Source: Alkalibacterium subtropicum (lineage in GTDB: Bacteria; Bacillota; Bacilli; Lactobacillales; Carnobacteriaceae_A). Taken from it: DNA of 64,000 bases. The number at the start of each line of letters is the position of its first letter. The first letter of the stretch is position 1. Positions 48,493 to 56,924 of the stretch are shown one piece after another. Both the position numbers and the translations under genes were made by a program. The DNA lies in assembly GCF_900112455.1 (NCBI RefSeq), contig NZ_FOLT01000005.1:62001-126000 (forward strand), given 5' to 3'. The notes under the pieces were generated by a model that saw only the letters and a program-made list of their open reading frames with translations, ran no database searches and had not been told where the DNA came from.

Positions 48493-49455
48493 TTAACTCA
48501 TCCACTTCTCGTAGTCGCTGTCTTCCATCGATTCGACCATGCCCACTAAATATCCATTCCCGACTTGGGAGAAGAAATCGTGATTGCTGGTCCCTGTCGA
48601 GATACCGTTCATGATGATCGGGTCGACATCTTGTGCCGTATCAGGGAACAAGGGATCAAAGCCAAGGTTCTGCAGCGCTTTGTTGGCATTGTATCTTAAA
48701 AAGATACCGACGCTGTCCGTCCAGCCGATTTCATCATACAAATGACCCGTGTACTCTATTTCATTTTCGTAGAGTCGGAACAGCAAGTCATAAGCCCAGT
48801 TCTTAAGCTCTTCCTGTTCTGTTTCATCCAGCTGATTATAGCCAACCTGAAACTTATATCCGATATACGTGCCATGGACCGATTCATCCCGCAGGATCAG
48901 CTTGATGATCTCCGCGACATTCGTCAGCTTACTGTTTCCGAGATAATAAAGCGGAGCATAAAAGCCGGAATAGAACAGAAACGACTCCAGCAGGACACTC
49001 GCCACTTTCTTCTGCAGATCGGTCCCGTCCTGATAGATCCCGTTGATGATCTGCGCTTTTTTCTGAAGCATCGGATTGGAGTGCGTCCACTCAAAAATCT
49101 CGTCGATTTCAGCTTTTGTATTCAACGTACTGAAAATCGCACTGTAGCTTTTGGCATGCATGGATTCCATGAATTCGATATTATTATAGACGGCTTCTTC
49201 ATGCTGAGTCCGGCTGCTTTTCTTGAGGGCCTCGATCCCATCCTGTGACTGCAGTGTGTCCAGGAGCGTCAACCCCCCAAATACTTTGGCGATCATTTCC
49301 CGTTCGTTTAACGGCAACGTGTTCCAGTCACTCAAGTCATTGGAAAGCGGGATCCGGGTGTCCGTCCAGAACTGTTCCACCAGCTTTTCCCATGTCAGTT
49401 TGTCGATCATATCATCGATTCGATTCCAGTTGATGGCTTTATAGGCTTCTGTCAT
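48493..49455 (-). CDS. nrdF: NrdF, class Ib ribonucleotide reductase beta subunit
   Basis: The protein has 320 residues. It has the di-metal helical core of R2 proteins: NEREMIAKVFGGLTLLDTLQS, MESMHAKSYSAIFSTL and ILRDESVHGTYIGYKFQ hold Asp, Glu and His ligands. In class Ib the site is a manganese tyrosyl radical made with NrdI. It supplies the radical to NrdE. GAAGGAG lies before the ATG at 49455, which I prefer to the longer frame at 49512. It is last of nrdHIEF. Confidence 0.96.
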   Translation of the reverse strand: MTEAYKAINWNRIDDMIDKLTWEKLVEQFWTDTRIPLSNDLSDWNTLPLNEREMIAKVFGGLTLLDTLQSQDGIEALKKSSRTQHEEAVYNNIEFMESMHAKSYSAIFSTLNTKAEIDEIFEWTHSNPMLQKKAQIINGIYQDGTDLQKKVASVLLESFLFYSGFYAPLYYLGNSKLTNVAEIIKLILRDESVHGTYIGYKFQVGYNQLDETEQEELKNWAYDLLFRLYENEIEYTGHLYDEIGWTDSVGIFLRYNANKALQNLGFDPLFPDTAQDVDPIIMNGISTGTSNHDFFSQVGNGYLVGMVESMEDSDYEKWMS

Positions 49456-49524
49456 ACTTAATTCTCCTTCATTCAGGAAGAGACCTGTTTCAGCCTCTTC
49501 TTTTCCTCGCAAATATTTCTCCTG

Positions 49525-51711
49525 TTAAATCGTACAGCTTTCACAGGCGTTGGCCCCGATTTCTTCTTCATCGTCGGTAAAGGTCCGCACATAGTAAATC
49601 GACTTCACACCTTTTTTATGGGCATAGTGTCTCAGAATCGTCAGATCCCGAGTCGTCTGTTTGTTGGTACGCCCTTCTTTCCATTCATACAAGCCTTCAG
49701 GGATCGCCGAACGCATAAAGAGTGTCAGACTCATCCCCTGGTCCACGTGCTTTTGAGCCGCCGCGTAGACATCGATGACTTTACGCATATCCATGTCATA
49801 GGCGCTGGTGTAATATGGCATCGTTTCATTAGATAAGTAGGGGGCCGGGTAATAGGTCTTCCCAGTCAGTTTTTCCTGACGTTCCTCTACCAGACGCGTG
49901 ATCGGATGCAGACTGGCCGACGTTTCGTTCACGTAACTGATGGATCCCGTCGGGGCAACAGCCAGACGGTTCTGATGATAAAGACCATGTGTTTGAACGT
50001 CTTTTTTCAGCTGTACCCAGTCTTCTTTAGATGGAACAGATATCCCGCGGTCATTGAACAGGCGCTCGACTTTTTCGTGTTTAAATGTGAAGGTTTCTTC
50101 TGTGTAGGTATCAAAGTACTTCCCTGATGCATAATCCGATTTTTCAAAGTTATGAAAAACCGTCTGTTTCTCTCTGGCCATCTCATTACTGGCTTTCAAT
50201 GTGTAGTAATTCAGCAGCATGAAGTAGACATCCGTGAATTCGATCGATTCCGGCGAACCATAATGCATCTGATTCAACGCAAAAAACGTGTGCATCCCCA
50301 TAGCGCCCAAACCTATCGTATGGTACTTGTCATTCCCGTTTTTCACAGTCGGCACCGCATCGATACTCGAATGGTCAGTCACATAGGTGAGCGCCCGGAC
50401 CATCGTACTGATCGACTGTTCAAAATCTGGTGTGTTCATCAAGTTGACCACATTCGTTGAGCCTAAGTTGCAGCTGATGTCGGTCCCCATCACTTCATAT
50501 TTCTGATTATCTTTGATGACGGAAGGTTCCTGGATCTGCAGGATCTCGCTGCATAAGTTGCTCATCGTTATTGTGCCATGAACTGGATTTTCCCGGTTCG
50601 CTGTGTCGATATTGATGATATAAGGATAGCCGGATTCCTGCTGAAGCTTGGAGATTTCGTTTTCAAGTTCACGTGCATTGATTTTTGTTTTTCTTATTTC
50701 CGGATCAGCAACCAGTTTCTCGTATTCCCCGGAAATATCCACATATGAAAAGGGCTTGCCGTAGAGGCGTTCGACATCATAGGGACTGAAAAGATACATG
50801 TCCTCGTTTTGAGCAGCCAGTTCGTAAAACTTATCGGGTACCACAAGACCTAAAGACAGCGTTTTGACACGTACTTTTTCATCTGCATTTTCTTTTTTGG
50901 TTGATAAGAAATGCAGGATGTCCGGATGGAAGACGTTCAAATAGACTGCTCCGGCCCCATTACGCTGGCCAAGCTGATTGGAATAGCTGAAACTGTCTTC
51001 TAAAAGTTTCATGACGGGCAGGACGCCGCTTGAAGCATTCTCGATATGCTTGATCGGATCACCCGCTGCTCTCAGATTCGTCAGGTTCACCCCGACACCC
51101 CCGCCGATGCGTGACAGCTGAAGCGCCGAGTTGATCGTGCGTCCGATACTGTTCATATCATCCATCGTCTGGATCAGGAAACAGGAAACAAATTCGCCAC
51201 GTCGCTTGCGTCCGGCGTTCAGGAATGTCGGCGTAGCCGGCTGATAACGCTGGTTGATGATCTCATCAGCAATATGACTGGCCAGCTCCTCGTCACCATC
51301 TGCCAGATACAAGGCATTAAAGGCGATCCGGTCTTCAAAACGTTCCAGATACTGCTTGCCGTCGTTGGTTTTCAGCGCATACTGTGTGTAAAACTTATAG
51401 GCGCCCATGAACGAGCGGAACCGGAACTGTCTGGCATAAAGCTCTTCAAATAACTGATCGAGAAATGCTTCGGAATACTTGTCAATAAATCCCCTCTCGA
51501 TAAAGTCATGAGTGATTAAGTAAGTCAGTTTTGCTTTCACACTATCGAAAGGGACAGTGTTTGGCTCGATATGTTCTTTGAAAAAAGCCTGGACCGCTTC
51601 CTGATCTTTGTGCAGAGGGATCTGATTATCTACAGGCCGGTTGATTTCATTATTCAGTTTAAAATACGTTACTTCTTTTGACTTTTCATTTAGTGTGCTT
51701 GTCGATACCAA
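49525..51711 (-). CDS. nrdE: NrdE, class Ib ribonucleotide reductase alpha subunit
   Basis: The protein has 728 residues. It lacks an ATP-cone, as expected for class Ib. TYFKLNNEINRP near the start and the C-terminal redox pair C723/C726 in ACESCTI are typical; this pair is reduced by NrdH. It reduces NDPs to dNDPs under aerobic conditions. The start TTG at 51711 overlaps the end of nrdI by 26 bases and has only a weak GGTGA ribosome site, so coupling is likely. nrdF follows after about 70 bases. Confidence 0.96.
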   Translation of the reverse strand: MVSTSTLNEKSKEVTYFKLNNEINRPVDNQIPLHKDQEAVQAFFKEHIEPNTVPFDSVKAKLTYLITHDFIERGFIDKYSEAFLDQLFEELYARQFRFRSFMGAYKFYTQYALKTNDGKQYLERFEDRIAFNALYLADGDEELASHIADEIINQRYQPATPTFLNAGRKRRGEFVSCFLIQTMDDMNSIGRTINSALQLSRIGGGVGVNLTNLRAAGDPIKHIENASSGVLPVMKLLEDSFSYSNQLGQRNGAGAVYLNVFHPDILHFLSTKKENADEKVRVKTLSLGLVVPDKFYELAAQNEDMYLFSPYDVERLYGKPFSYVDISGEYEKLVADPEIRKTKINARELENEISKLQQESGYPYIINIDTANRENPVHGTITMSNLCSEILQIQEPSVIKDNQKYEVMGTDISCNLGSTNVVNLMNTPDFEQSISTMVRALTYVTDHSSIDAVPTVKNGNDKYHTIGLGAMGMHTFFALNQMHYGSPESIEFTDVYFMLLNYYTLKASNEMAREKQTVFHNFEKSDYASGKYFDTYTEETFTFKHEKVERLFNDRGISVPSKEDWVQLKKDVQTHGLYHQNRLAVAPTGSISYVNETSASLHPITRLVEERQEKLTGKTYYPAPYLSNETMPYYTSAYDMDMRKVIDVYAAAQKHVDQGMSLTLFMRSAIPEGLYEWKEGRTNKQTTRDLTILRHYAHKKGVKSIYYVRTFTDDEEEIGANACESCTI

Positions 51712-52069
51712 GATCGTTCACCGCTTTCTTTAGTTTCCAAACGTCCTCATCATTCCCCTGAAATTCGAATCGGTGGAGCAAGGGCACGTTATAGTCCTGT
51801 GCGATATCTTTGGCCGTGAAGACGTACAGCTGACCAAAGTTTATGTTTCCTCCGCCCGCGACTCCTTTTAACCATTGGCTATTCTCTCCGGTTTCAAGAA
51901 AGTCGTCCCATATTTCAGTGACTTCTTTGTCATAAGTAGGGGTCACTATGATAAAAGGGTCATTCATTTCAATAAACGGATCTGCCGGATTTAATTCCAG
52001 CACATCCATTTTTAACTTCTCTACAAATTTACGTGTCTGACCAGTCAGTGTAAAAAAGACCACTTTCAT
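51686..52069 (-). CDS. nrdI: NrdI, flavodoxin-like ribonucleotide reductase maintenance protein
   Basis: The protein has 127 residues of flavodoxin type: MKVVFFTLTGQTRKFVEKL binds FMN phosphate, and GVAGGGNINFG is the NrdI loop. It supplies oxidant for assembly of the NrdF manganese cofactor. The stop of nrdH lies 3 bases upstream and nrdE overlaps downstream. Confidence 0.95.
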   Translation of the reverse strand: MKVVFFTLTGQTRKFVEKLKMDVLELNPADPFIEMNDPFIIVTPTYDKEVTEIWDDFLETGENSQWLKGVAGGGNINFGQLYVFTAKDIAQDYNVPLLHRFEFQGNDEDVWKLKKAVNDLGIDKHTK

Positions 52070-52072
52070 TTT

Positions 52073-52306
52073 TTAAGCCAGTCTGTTCAGTATATCGGGT
52101 CTGAAACCATTGAAAGCTTCAATGCCTTCTGCTATGACAACCGGGAGCGAACTGAACCCCATTTTTTTCACTTCATCAATAGCTTCACCATTCTGTTCCA
52201 CATCTTTTTCTTCAAAGGGTATCCCCTTGTTCTCCAAATATTTTTTAGTGAACTGGCATTGCATACAATTTGGTTTTGAATAAACGATCACTGATGATTT
52301 TTCCAT
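52073..52306 (-). CDS. nrdH: NrdH, glutaredoxin-like electron donor
   Basis: The protein has 77 residues. The active site C14-M-Q-C17 and the C-terminal FNGFRPDILNRL are typical of NrdH, which is reduced by thioredoxin reductase and in turn reduces NrdE. GGAGGTAA lies before the ATG. It is first of nrdHIEF and has a pair of NrdR boxes upstream. Confidence 0.95.
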   Translation of the reverse strand: MEKSSVIVYSKPNCMQCQFTKKYLENKGIPFEEKDVEQNGEAIDEVKKMGFSSLPVVIAEGIEAFNGFRPDILNRLA

Positions 52307-52435
52307 AATAATTACCTCCGTTATACATGCTGTGAGACAACAGGATGTCTTCAGTTTCCAGTAAGTTTCCTTCTGATCTATCTCCCTGTTCGATAATCTT
52401 ATTTTACATCAGTCATTTTCAAAATCAAGGGGAAC

Positions 52436-52482
52436 ACACTACATATGCCAAAATAATATATAACAAGCACAACATATAGTGT
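52436..52482. promoter_or_regulatory. Pair of NrdR boxes upstream of nrdHIEF
   Basis: GCACAACATATAGTGT (52467-52482) matches the NrdR palindrome consensus well. ACACTACATATGCCAA (52436-52451) is a weaker copy. Their starts are exactly 31 bases apart, three helical turns, the usual phasing of NrdR boxes. NrdR with ATP/dATP would repress the operon when dNTPs are plentiful. Confidence 0.8.
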
Positions 52483-52493
52483 TTTGGGTACAG

Positions 52494-52539
52494 AAAAAAC
52501 CTTCCTCACACTGCAGTCATACTGCATCAAGGAAGGGTT
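52494..52539 (-). terminator. Terminator after yabA
   Basis: AACCTTCCT pairs with AGGAAGGGTT, with an inner CTGCAG/TGCA pairing. Six T residues follow on the minus strand. It lies upstream of the nrdHIEF regulatory region. Confidence 0.85.
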
Positions 52540-52571
52540 CTAATTAAATTTTTCGAATAGTTGGCGCTCAT

Positions 52572-52916
52572 TTATCTTCGTTCACCGTAGATAACTTCCA
52601 GACAAAATGCACAAGGCTCATCGCCATCTCTTCTTGAGCCATAAAATAAATTACAGACATGAAAGCCGTCTTCATATATTTTTTCAAGGTTCAAGCGAGA
52701 CTTTGTCATACCTGAATCAGTCATTTGCTTCTCGATCGACTGCTGTTTTATTATTTCTGCTAAGCGATCTCTGAGATGTTGATTTTCCATTCGCAGCACA
52801 TTGTTTTCTTCAGTTAAATGAGATAATTCTTCTTTGATATTCTTGATCGTACTCAATGTGGCTTCTGCTTGGGACTCCAGCTCAGAAAACGTATCATGCA
52901 ATTCTTTTTTATCCAT
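52572..52916 (-). CDS. yabA: YabA, replication initiation control protein
   Basis: The protein has 114 residues. A long N-terminal coiled coil (about 5-65) precedes a small zinc domain with HVCN and CAFC. YabA binds DnaA and DnaN and holds back re-initiation of replication. The start ATG has a weak GAAGTGG-type site. In other Firmicutes yabA follows holB and ricT; here an insertion element separates it from holB and there is no ricT. It may now lack part of its old promoter context. Confidence 0.92.
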   Translation of the reverse strand: MDKKELHDTFSELESQAEATLSTIKNIKEELSHLTEENNVLRMENQHLRDRLAEIIKQQSIEKQMTDSGMTKSRLNLEKIYEDGFHVCNLFYGSRRDGDEPCAFCLEVIYGERR

Positions 52917-53031
52917 TTTTCACCACTTCTTTACTCTTCTTAGCTTATCTGTTAGTGATGCATGGACCGAAGAAATGTCCTCTTACATCTTTACCTAGCA
53001 TACCATGATTACCATAAAAAAGCCAAATGAA

Positions 53032-53040
53032 CACAATATC
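53032..53040. repeat. Target-site duplication, left copy (CACAATATC)
   Basis: CACAATATC at 53032-53040 is repeated exactly at 54664-54672 on the other side of the element. A 9-bp direct repeat is typical of ISLre2-family insertion. Confidence 0.88.
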
Positions 53041-54663
53041 GTATGTGTAAAGTTATTCTCGGAAATTTATTCTAGAAATCTGAAACACTATTTATTTTTT
53101 CACTTCGAACCATGTTCTTAGTATCTTTTAAAAGCTTAAAATCTCTCTCTAACTAAATAATTTCTGTAATTGCCCCATTGGGCTTGAAGAGGAGCCATAA
53201 TTAGCTACTCTGCCAATTTTCACACCTATTGATGGTCTGTATTTACTTTTCTTCAAGGCTGCTCTTACAGCCCCTTTGAACTCCGGCTGGAGTTCCGCTA
53301 AAAGCTCAGGTGTTTTATCTGTTAAGGCTTTGAGAAATGTTCCGTTCTTACGTGCTGAAATAATCGCTGCTACATTCCCTGTGCCCTTAGCTGAGAAACC
53401 ACGACCTTGTCGCTTCATGCGATAACTATACGGCCGATGGTTACTTTCGCATACGCCAATCCCTTTATTTATGGGCAGATCTCTCATTTTTAATGGTTTT
53501 AGACTAGCCCAATTTCTCTCTAGATAAGCTTTTAGCTTTGAAAGTTCTTCTTTATATTCTTTGGCTTTTTCATCATTTCTTTTAATACGGCTTTCAGTTG
53601 TAGCAATAATCGTTTCAACCAGATTAAAGTCGTATGTACGCACTGCGTGCCTCATTTTCTTTTCCATTATTTTATCGAAATACATACGCTGTTTGATCTT
53701 TTCGTTCACATGATAAGCATCTCTGAAATGTTCATGTTGTTGACATTTTCCAATAATCTGATGAAATTTATCTTTATCGTAACCACTTCCTCCATCGCTA
53801 TTTGAAATAACAATCGTTTGACGGATATCATAAATATTTTCTAGCCATAGACTTGCACGTCTAAAAGCTTCTTTACTTGATACAGTACTCTCAAACATTT
53901 TTGAATTAATTAAGACAGGTCTTTTTTGTTTCCCTTTATACTCGACACCTTCATGAAATTGCACGCGATGAATCTCAGGGCGTTTTTTCTCTTTCCCTTT
54001 AGTAAGCATTAAACCGTCACCTTCGATAAATAAAACAGGTATTTTTTTCTTCTCCTTCAGAGGCCTATCATCCTGAAGTGGGGCTGTTTCTGTCCATTCC
54101 TGAATCGTTTCTCCAACTTTTTGGGTAATGGTATGGATAGTTGTATGACTCAGTGAAAATGATGTAAGGAGATCAATAGCTTCTTCTGCTTTACGATAGG
54201 TCCCATCTGAGGCTATCTTTGCAGCTTTCATCTCGACAAGAGGAGACTGACGAATTCTTGGTTTTAAGCCGACGGCTTTATCAAATGGAATCACACTTTT
54301 TTCACCTTTCTTGCGCATACGGTGGCGTGCAAATTCAAGAGTTCCGAATGTTAATTGAAGCGTACGGTTGGGCACACTATCAATCTCATATCCTTGTTCT
54401 TTATAATCATGAAGTAGTTCTAGATCAATTTGTTTAAAAGCTGTACTAAGCAATTCTTGAGTGATACGCTGAAAAACCGTTTCTAAAGCTAATTCAGTTT
54501 CTAAAAGGGTAGAAGAACCCTTTATAGTGTTGATGATTTCTGATATAATTTCATTCATAAGAAGACCTCTTTCTCTAGCGTTGTCGTTATCTCTAGATTA
54601 AGGGTCTTCTTTCTTTTTGTCTAGGTCAACCTTTTTCACTTCCGACATTAATTTTACACATAG
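53041..54663 (-). mobile_element. ISLre2-family insertion sequence, complete (1623 bp)
   Basis: The element is bounded by imperfect terminal inverted repeats: TATGTGTAAAGTTATTCTCGG at 53042 and on the other strand TATGTGTAAAATTAATGTCGG near 54662. It is flanked by the 9-bp direct repeat CACAATATC. Inside is one intact transposase gene. It lies between holB and yabA, 20 bases past the holB stop. The intact ends, target duplication and full-length gene suggest recent arrival. Confidence 0.9.
53149..54558 (-). CDS. ISLre2-family transposase
   Basis: The protein has 469 residues of the ISLre2 (UPF0236) family: a helical N-terminus, FGTLEFARHRMRKKG, then LFIEGDGLMLTKGKEKKRPEIHRVQFHEGVEY, and NSDGGSGYDKDKFHQIIGKCQQH, with RVANYGSSSSPMGQLQ at the C-terminus. 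Asp residues in EGDG and NSDGG are likely catalytic. It is full length and without stops. AGAGGTCTTC lies before the ATG. Its strand is that of holB and yabA, so its transcription could also feed yabA. Confidence 0.93.
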   Translation of the reverse strand: MNEIISEIINTIKGSSTLLETELALETVFQRITQELLSTAFKQIDLELLHDYKEQGYEIDSVPNRTLQLTFGTLEFARHRMRKKGEKSVIPFDKAVGLKPRIRQSPLVEMKAAKIASDGTYRKAEEAIDLLTSFSLSHTTIHTITQKVGETIQEWTETAPLQDDRPLKEKKKIPVLFIEGDGLMLTKGKEKKRPEIHRVQFHEGVEYKGKQKRPVLINSKMFESTVSSKEAFRRASLWLENIYDIRQTIVISNSDGGSGYDKDKFHQIIGKCQQHEHFRDAYHVNEKIKQRMYFDKIMEKKMRHAVRTYDFNLVETIIATTESRIKRNDEKAKEYKEELSKLKAYLERNWASLKPLKMRDLPINKGIGVCESNHRPYSYRMKRQGRGFSAKGTGNVAAIISARKNGTFLKALTDKTPELLAELQPEFKGAVRAALKKSKYRPSIGVKIGRVANYGSSSSPMGQLQKLFS

Positions 54664-54672
54664 CACAATATC
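54664..54672. repeat. Target-site duplication, right copy (CACAATATC)
   Basis: Exact copy of the 9 bases at 53032-53040, directly next to the element's other end. Confidence 0.88.
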
Positions 54673-54683
54673 TTAATAAATTT

Positions 54684-55676
54684 CTACAGAGATCTTTTCA
54701 TAGCCGCCAGCATTTTGAGAGCCGACATTTCAAATACACCCTGTGCGGCAACATTACTGTCCAGATATTTTTTCCCTGTCAGAATGATGTCCATCAGGTC
54801 GGCAAGCGTCACTGCACTTAACCGTTCAGCTTCTTCCTGGATCCTAGTCTGATACTTCATATATCCGACCGAGTAGTTTTTGGAAAGCTGAGTATTCAGT
54901 ATGTCCTGTAAAATGACCAGAAACAGATCCAGGACCCGATGATATTCCGCTTTTTCCTTAACCAGAGGCATGATATCCGTATGAACATAAACGAAGGCCT
55001 GATCATCTTTTTTAGAAAGGGCCATATACCATTTCCACACAGCATCTATTAAAGCCGTAAGATTTTCGTTCTCCGACAGTTCTAGAGCCTGTTCGGTATC
55101 ACTGGTCAACTGACTCAGTACAGCAGCCCGTTCTTTAGACAAACCGGCTTCTTCCAGAGCCTGCATCCGGTGTTCTTTTGACAGCTGAGGGAAATGGATC
55201 AGCTGCACACGGGACAATATCGTAGGCAGCAGACGATGCTTAGCGGTCGTCATCAAGATAACGACGATATCTCCATCCGGCTCTTCCAGAAACTTCAATA
55301 GACTGTTGGCTGCCTGAGTCGTCATCTTTTCGACATCTTTTACCATCACAAGTTTCTTTCTGCCTTCCATACCGCTTCTGGTAAATTCCTGTTTCAGTCC
55401 TCTGACCTGGCCGATTTTAATGGACAAGCCCTCCGGCTCCAGTTCGATGACGTCGGGATGCTGGTGTGAAGCGATCCGCTGGCAGGTATGGCACTCACCG
55501 CATGGTCCATCAGAAAAATTCTGACAGAATAAGCTCTGAGCGATCCATAACGCCGTCTCTTTTTTTCCTGTGCCTGTCTTGCCGTCAAATAGATAGGCGT
55601 GCTGCAGGTTATCTTTTTCAATTAGCTGAAGAAACAGCCGCTGAATGCTCGGCTGCTTGATTGTTGTGGTAGACAT
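54684..55676 (-). CDS. holB: HolB, DNA polymerase III delta-prime subunit
   Basis: The protein has 330 residues. GKTGTGKKETALWIAQSLF is a P-loop-like segment, CGECHTC binds zinc and SLLKFLEEP is the delta-prime signature. It is part of the clamp loader. The longest frame begins at 55694, directly behind darA, but GGGAG lies before the ATG at 55676 (MSTTTIK). The gene follows darA and tmk. The insertion sequence sits 20 bases past its stop. Confidence 0.93.
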   Translation of the reverse strand: MSTTTIKQPSIQRLFLQLIEKDNLQHAYLFDGKTGTGKKETALWIAQSLFCQNFSDGPCGECHTCQRIASHQHPDVIELEPEGLSIKIGQVRGLKQEFTRSGMEGRKKLVMVKDVEKMTTQAANSLLKFLEEPDGDIVVILMTTAKHRLLPTILSRVQLIHFPQLSKEHRMQALEEAGLSKERAAVLSQLTSDTEQALELSENENLTALIDAVWKWYMALSKKDDQAFVYVHTDIMPLVKEKAEYHRVLDLFLVILQDILNTQLSKNYSVGYMKYQTRIQEEAERLSAVTLADLMDIILTGKKYLDSNVAAQGVFEMSALKMLAAMKRSL

Positions 55677-55694
55677 TGCTCGTCTCCCTTGCAT

Positions 55695-56024
55695 TTAGAA
55701 TTGTAAAAACTGGTCGATCGGTAAAACAAAAATCGTGGCGCCGCCCACTTCAACATTTACTGGATAGGTCAGATCCGATTCCAGTGTGAAGTCATAAGAC
55801 GGTGGGCTCATCATGGTTTGGCTGCGCGTTGAACAGTTTTCTTTGATCAGTTCAAGCGTATCATCCACTTTTCTGTCCTCGACACCCATTAAGAACGTGG
55901 TGTTCCCTGCTCTCAAGAACCCGCCTGTCGAAGATAATTTTGTTGCACGGATGCCATTTTCTACAAACTCATCCGCCAGACGCTTACTATCCTGGTTCTG
56001 TACGATTGCTACGACTAATTTCAT
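55695..56024 (-). CDS. darA: DarA/PstA, cyclic di-AMP receptor (PII-like)
   Basis: The protein has 109 residues: MKLVVAIVQNQDSKRLADEFVENGIRATKLSSTGGFL, then NTTFLMGVED and GGATIFVLPID. This is the YaaQ/DarA trimer that binds cyclic di-AMP. Its effector is unknown in most species. It lies between tmk and holB, the conserved order. GAGGATGAAGTAAG lies just before the ATG. Confidence 0.95.
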   Translation of the reverse strand: MKLVVAIVQNQDSKRLADEFVENGIRATKLSSTGGFLRAGNTTFLMGVEDRKVDDTLELIKENCSTRSQTMMSPPSYDFTLESDLTYPVNVEVGGATIFVLPIDQFLQF

Positions 56025-56069
56025 CTTACTTCATCCTCTCTTATAAACCGCTCTGTCATGCTTTGATTT

Positions 56070-56699
56070 TCAGAGTCTCTCCCTGACGATTTTCCATACA
56101 TCATCAAATACTTGTTCTTCCGACTGACCCGCATCGACCGTTACAAAACGGTTCGGTTCTGCCTCGATCAGAGCCAGATAACCTTTTCTCACTTCTTCAT
56201 GAAAAGCCACTTCTTCCAGTTCAAGGCGATCTTGGGTACGGTTCGAGTTTTTATCTTTTATACGATTAAGCCCGACTTCTGCATCCACGTCCAGATAAAT
56301 CGTCAGATCCGGTCTCAACCCTTCGATGGCAAACTCATTGATATCCTTGACTTCTTTGATCCCAATTCCTCTTGCCTGACCCTGATAGGCGATCGAGCTG
56401 TCCACAAAACGATCACAAAGCACGATATCTCCTCTTTGTAGTGCAGGGTTGATCTTTTCGACAACATGCTGACGTCGTCCGGCCGCTAATAAAAGGGCTT
56501 CAGTACGGTCATCCATGTTTGTATGTATCGGATCCAGTAAAATTGCTCGTATCCTTTCAGCTATTTCACTGCCTCCCGGTTCTCTTGTAACAACCAAAGG
56601 TCTGTCGGTGGTCTGCTGTATTGCTTCGACCAATCTCTTTACAACACTAGATTTGCCTGCACCGTCCGGTCCTTCAATTGTAATAAATAATCCACTCAC
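56070..56699 (-). CDS. tmk: Thymidylate kinase
   Basis: The protein has 209 residues. The P-loop is EGPDGAGKSS (8-17), the DR motif is in LCDRFVDSSIAYQG, and TREPGG lies near 40. It phosphorylates dTMP to dTDP. GGAGGAAG precedes the ATG. In other Firmicutes it follows recR-yaaL closely; here the 6.5-kb surface nuclease gene lies between yaaL and tmk. Confidence 0.96.
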   Translation of the reverse strand: MSGLFITIEGPDGAGKSSVVKRLVEAIQQTTDRPLVVTREPGGSEIAERIRAILLDPIHTNMDDRTEALLLAAGRRQHVVEKINPALQRGDIVLCDRFVDSSIAYQGQARGIGIKEVKDINEFAIEGLRPDLTIYLDVDAEVGLNRIKDKNSNRTQDRLELEEVAFHEEVRKGYLALIEAEPNRFVTVDAGQSEEQVFDDVWKIVRERL

Positions 56700-56870
56700 A
56701 AAACTTCCTCCATCTATAGCTCGATTCTATCTTCATTATACGTTAGATAGTCCAGTGTTGTCTATTCATTATGAAGTTATCTTGTTAACACCCTTTTACA
56801 GTGAGAAAGACTGCTTCCCAAAGTCGTTCTGCTCATGTTTACATACCTTTTATTTATTTCTTTTTAAAAA

Positions 56871-56909
56871 CAAAAAAACAGGCCGATAGTTTTTACACTA
56901 TCAGCCTGT
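56871..56909 (-). terminator. Terminator after the surface nuclease gene
   Basis: ACAGGC-GATAGT pairs with ACTATC-GCCTGT around a 6-base loop. Seven T residues follow on the minus strand. Confidence 0.9.
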
Positions 56910-56924
56910 GATCCTATCTATCTA

